This document shows, one piece after another, positions 30,511 to 32,995 of a stretch of 32,995 nt of DNA. Origin of the DNA: Planctomycetales bacterium (GTDB lineage Bacteria > Planctomycetota > Planctomycetia > Pirellulales > Lacipirellulaceae). Under the pieces are notes generated by a model. That model saw only the letters and a program-made list of their open reading frames with translations. It did no database searches and was not told where the DNA came from. The stretch lies in the NCBI GenBank assembly GCA_020427155.1, contig JAGQOW010000047.1:1-32995 (forward strand). The letters are read 5' to 3'. Each line of letters starts with the position of its first letter. Within the stretch, counting starts at the first letter, position 1. The translations under genes were made by a program, and so were the position numbers.

Positions 30511-32421
30511 ATGCCCAGTCTGAATCGCCGTCTATTCCGAGCCGCGCTATTCTCGGCCGGTGTGTGCTATCTAGCAGCTGTTGCCAGTGCGCAGGTTGAA
30601 ACCAAGCACTTTCAAACCGATGTCTCGTCGGCAGTGAAGCCCTGGACACATCTGGATTTTTATAATGATCCTCGGAACTTCCACTTTGCGTTGATCAGCG
30701 ATCGAGCCGGAGGGGTCCGGCCAGGCGTGTTTCAAGACGGAGCAGAGAAGCTCAATTTGCTGATGCCCGAGTTTGTAATGAGCGTCGGCGATTTTATTCC
30801 GGGCAATACCTCCGATCGTGCGAAACTCGAGGCCGAGTGGGCCGAGTTTGACCAGGAACTCAGTCCTCTGAAAGTGCCCTTCTTTTTCGTGCCTGGCAAT
30901 CACGACATCAATAACGACGTAATGCGTGAAATCTGGATGGAACGCTACGGCGTACCGTTTTACTCGTTTGTCTACAAGAATGTCTTGTTTCTTGCTTTGG
31001 ATAGCACTGGCGAAAAGGGCTATATCGTCCCTGAGTACCAGGTCGAGTATTTCAAGAAGACTCTCGCCGAACACGCCGACGTGCGATGGACCTTCGTCTT
31101 TATGCACCATCCGCTCTGGCTTTACCCAGATTCGGGAGGTTTTGGGGCGATCCAGGAATTACTGAAAGGAAGAAAGCACACCGTCTTTGCTGGTCATACG
31201 CATCACTACCTTCACGAGCGCTACGACGACGCCAACTACTACATTCTGGGGACAACCGGTGGCGGAAGCCAGTTGCGAGGGACTCGATTTGGCGAATTCG
31301 ACCATGTCTCGCTCGTGACCATGACCGACGAAGGGCCGGTGCTGGCCAACTTGAGACTCGAAGGCATCCTGCCACACGACGTCACGACCAGGGAAGATTA
31401 TGAACTGACTCGAGCGTTGCTTACCTCGACCGAGATGCCCTACACCCTGCTGACCGACGGCGAAGACGCAGTTAGTTCGGGCACGCTTTATCTGCGACTT
31501 CAGAATCCTTCGAAAAACCAGTTGCAGGTCAAAGCAGATTTTATGCACGGCCATCAGGTCGCCATCGATCCACCCTCGCTGGATCTGACGCTCGAACCCG
31601 GAGAGGAACAGCGGCTCCAATTCCAGATTCGCTCATCGGAAGCCGTGCCCACAGACAAACCTGCATTGCTGAGGCTCGATTGGAACATGGGCTACGAACT
31701 GGAGGACAAGGAGCAATTGTACTTGAGTGGGACGAAGCAGATGGCCTTGAAACCAAGCAACTTTGATTTGATCAAGACCGTTGCTCCAGAGTACACCGGG
31801 CGGCTTTCGATCGCCATGGCCGACACAGAGCCCGGCTATAGCGTCCGCTACACAGTCGACGGCACGACTCCCGACGCAGATTCCCCGCTCTACGACTCGC
31901 CGTTTGACATTGACGATGAGAAAACAGTCAAGGCTCGGATGTTCAATGAGGCAGGGCACGGTTCGAACACTTCGACCCAGAGCTACAAGCCGATCGCTAC
32001 CGGCAGCGGGTTGCGCTACCGGTTTTACGCAGGCAGTTGGACTCGGCTCCCCGATTTCGACACGCTCAAGCCTGTGTTCGAGAGTCTCGCAACCGACCTG
32101 AATGTCGAATCCCGCCAGCTCTGGTCGGACAATTGGGCCATGCTGCTTGAAGGCAACTTGTATCTCGAGCGCGATGGGGAATACACTTTTCACGTGAACT
32201 CAGACGATGGTTGTAAACTCTTGATCGACGAGAAAGTGATTGTCGATAATGACGGCGATCATAGCCTGCTCGAACTGAGCGGCAAAACGCAACTCTCGGC
32301 AGGTTCTCATCGGCTTCGAATCGAGTTCTTCGAAGCGGGCGGCGAGGCGATTCTAGAAATCGATATGGAAGGCCCGGGAATCGAAAGGCAGCCCTTGCCG
32401 TTTGAGAACATCTCTCACTAA
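30511..32421 (+). CDS. Secreted metallophosphoesterase with CHB_HEX-like and PA14-like domains
   Basis: The 636-residue protein has a signal peptide (MPSLNRRLFRAALFSAGVCYLAAVASAQ). Residues about 55-265 are a calcineurin-like phosphoesterase: SVGDF (GD 93-94), PGNHD (129-132), MHHP (199-200) and GHTHHY (228-231) are the metal motifs. The first motif, usually DxH, reads D64-R-A. Residues about 405-475 resemble the chitobiase C-terminal (CHB_HEX) beta-sandwich (GYSVRYTVDGTTPDADSPLY), and residues about 500-630 a PA14 domain (GLRYRFYAGSW...YTFHVNSDDGCKLLIDE). The last two are usually carbohydrate-binding. A nuclease or phosphatase acting on a surface or exported substrate is likely; the target is unknown. 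A Shine-Dalgarno-like gaggt precedes the ATG. Confidence 0.92.
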   Translation: MPSLNRRLFRAALFSAGVCYLAAVASAQVETKHFQTDVSSAVKPWTHLDFYNDPRNFHFALISDRAGGVRPGVFQDGAEKLNLLMPEFVMSVGDFIPGNTSDRAKLEAEWAEFDQELSPLKVPFFFVPGNHDINNDVMREIWMERYGVPFYSFVYKNVLFLALDSTGEKGYIVPEYQVEYFKKTLAEHADVRWTFVFMHHPLWLYPDSGGFGAIQELLKGRKHTVFAGHTHHYLHERYDDANYYILGTTGGGSQLRGTRFGEFDHVSLVTMTDEGPVLANLRLEGILPHDVTTREDYELTRALLTSTEMPYTLLTDGEDAVSSGTLYLRLQNPSKNQLQVKADFMHGHQVAIDPPSLDLTLEPGEEQRLQFQIRSSEAVPTDKPALLRLDWNMGYELEDKEQLYLSGTKQMALKPSNFDLIKTVAPEYTGRLSIAMADTEPGYSVRYTVDGTTPDADSPLYDSPFDIDDEKTVKARMFNEAGHGSNTSTQSYKPIATGSGLRYRFYAGSWTRLPDFDTLKPVFESLATDLNVESRQLWSDNWAMLLEGNLYLERDGEYTFHVNSDDGCKLLIDEKVIVDNDGDHSLLELSGKTQLSAGSHRLRIEFFEAGGEAILEIDMEGPGIERQPLPFENISH

Positions 32422-32456
32422 GAGCCGGGGTTGTTCGCTTGTGGAGTGTCAGAGCC

Positions 32457-32462
32457 AGGAGG
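32457..32462 (+). promoter_or_regulatory. Consensus ribosome binding site fixing the last gene's start
   Basis: AGGAGG lies 8 bases before the ATG at 32471, which decides the start of the truncated final gene. Confidence 0.85.
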
Positions 32463-32470
32463 TATTTGAA

Positions 32471-32995
32471 ATGAGTTCGTCTGATCTAAGTTTCGACTCA
32501 ATGAGTCTCTTTCGCTTGTATCGCTCCGCGCTTCTCAGAGTTGCTTTACTCACAATTCTCACGGCAAGGTTTACTGGTCCAACCCTGGGTGGGCCGTTCG
32601 GCAATATTTCGATCGACGGCGCCTTTTCCGATTGGGACTCGGTGCCCGCTTATTTCGACGCAGATGGGGGCCTCGGGGTAATGCATACGGGCACTCTCAT
32701 CCCGGATATCCACGACACTGATCATAGTGCGCTGGGCGACATACCTAGTTATGTCGATCATCCGGACGTGGACATCCTGGAATTCAAATTCACCCACGAT
32801 GCGAGTAATCTGTACGCCTACTTCAAAGCGGATGGAGTCATTGGAAACACCCAAACCGCGGCGCAAGGAAAAGCCGGCAGATACTATGTGATCGTGACCA
32901 TCGACGTCGATAACGACAACAGTACCGGCTATTACCTCCACGAGGGTGGGTACTTTCCTACCTCCGGCACAGATCGCTACGACATGAACATGGAA
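32471..32995 (+). CDS. Secreted protein, C-terminus cut by window edge
   Basis: The frame is open from the ATG at 32471, with an ideal Shine-Dalgarno before it, to the last base (175 codons). It begins with a polar stretch and then a hydrophobic signal-like segment (LYRSALLRVALLTILTARFTG). The mature part starts GNISIDGAFSDWDSVPAYFDADG, a motif like that of CBM9-type or surface proteins (IDG...DWxxxP), followed by IPDIHDTDH, VDILEFKFTHDASNLYAYFKADG and IVTIDVDNDNSTGYYL, Asp- and Asn-rich segments that could bind Ca2+ and fold as a beta-sandwich. It starts 49 bp after the phosphoesterase gene with no terminator between them, so it is probably co-transcribed. Without the rest no enzymatic role can be assigned. 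Confidence 0.85.
   Translation, partial: MSSSDLSFDSMSLFRLYRSALLRVALLTILTARFTGPTLGGPFGNISIDGAFSDWDSVPAYFDADGGLGVMHTGTLIPDIHDTDHSALGDIPSYVDHPDVDILEFKFTHDASNLYAYFKADGVIGNTQTAAQGKAGRYYVIVTIDVDNDNSTGYYLHEGGYFPTSGTDRYDMNME

Overview
The window reads as bacterial chromosome from a planctomycete, most likely of the Pirellulales type. This rests on a DUF1598-type secreted protein, an InsA/IS1-like transposase of the kind common in that phylum, a ClpS with a D-S-D-D-H-T loop, a secreted lipoprotein joining thioredoxin and a beta-propeller, a Cys-repeat exported protein, and many secreted proteins of unknown function. I cannot name the genus. About 27 protein-coding genes are supported. I see no rRNA, tRNA or CRISPR array.

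Region 1 (1-2900) looks accessory: several sampled lines are visibly poorer in G+C than the rest. It holds a tight minus-strand operon of a ribbon-helix-helix regulator, a predicted RNase H-fold (DUF3010-like) protein and a Ser/Thr protein kinase cut by the left edge. A perfect 19-bp palindrome overlaps both the putative -10 box and the first base of the regulator's ATG, which suggests an autorepressed, leaderless mRNA. A second, half-degenerate operator copy lies towards a broken IS1-like transposase and a small zinc-ribbon gene. This three-gene cassette is the best candidate for an undescribed system.

Region 2 (2900-16100) is dense housekeeping DNA: an RmlD-like reductase, a NUDIX hydrolase, RdgB/HAM1 coupled to a secreted SPOR-like protein, SppA, an M20 dipeptidase with SerS, ClpS, MtaB, a GlmM-type phosphohexomutase and ApbE. 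These give protein and nucleotide-pool quality control, translation and tRNA modification, cell-wall sugar supply and flavinylation.

Region 3 (16250-20200) carries a DedA membrane protein, the DUF1598 secreted protein, a striking 195-residue exported protein with about 56 cysteines and a strong terminator, and an orphan Hpt phosphotransfer protein behind a 479-bp non-coding stretch.

Region 4 (20260-26610) has an apparent operon of a large lipoprotein (LolA-like, TlpA-like and propeller parts) and a divergent phosphoglycerate-kinase homologue. Divergent from it are a LarA-fold protein lacking the family's catalytic residues and a YgfZ-like folate-binding protein.

Region 5 (26605-32995) has a coiled-coil hypothetical, a GAF/HD-GYP protein, an M50-like membrane protein without its zinc ligands, a secreted metallophosphoesterase with CHB_HEX and PA14-like domains, and the start of another secreted protein that runs off the right edge. 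Several convergent gene pairs overlap at their stop codons, so the chromosome is compact where genes converge.
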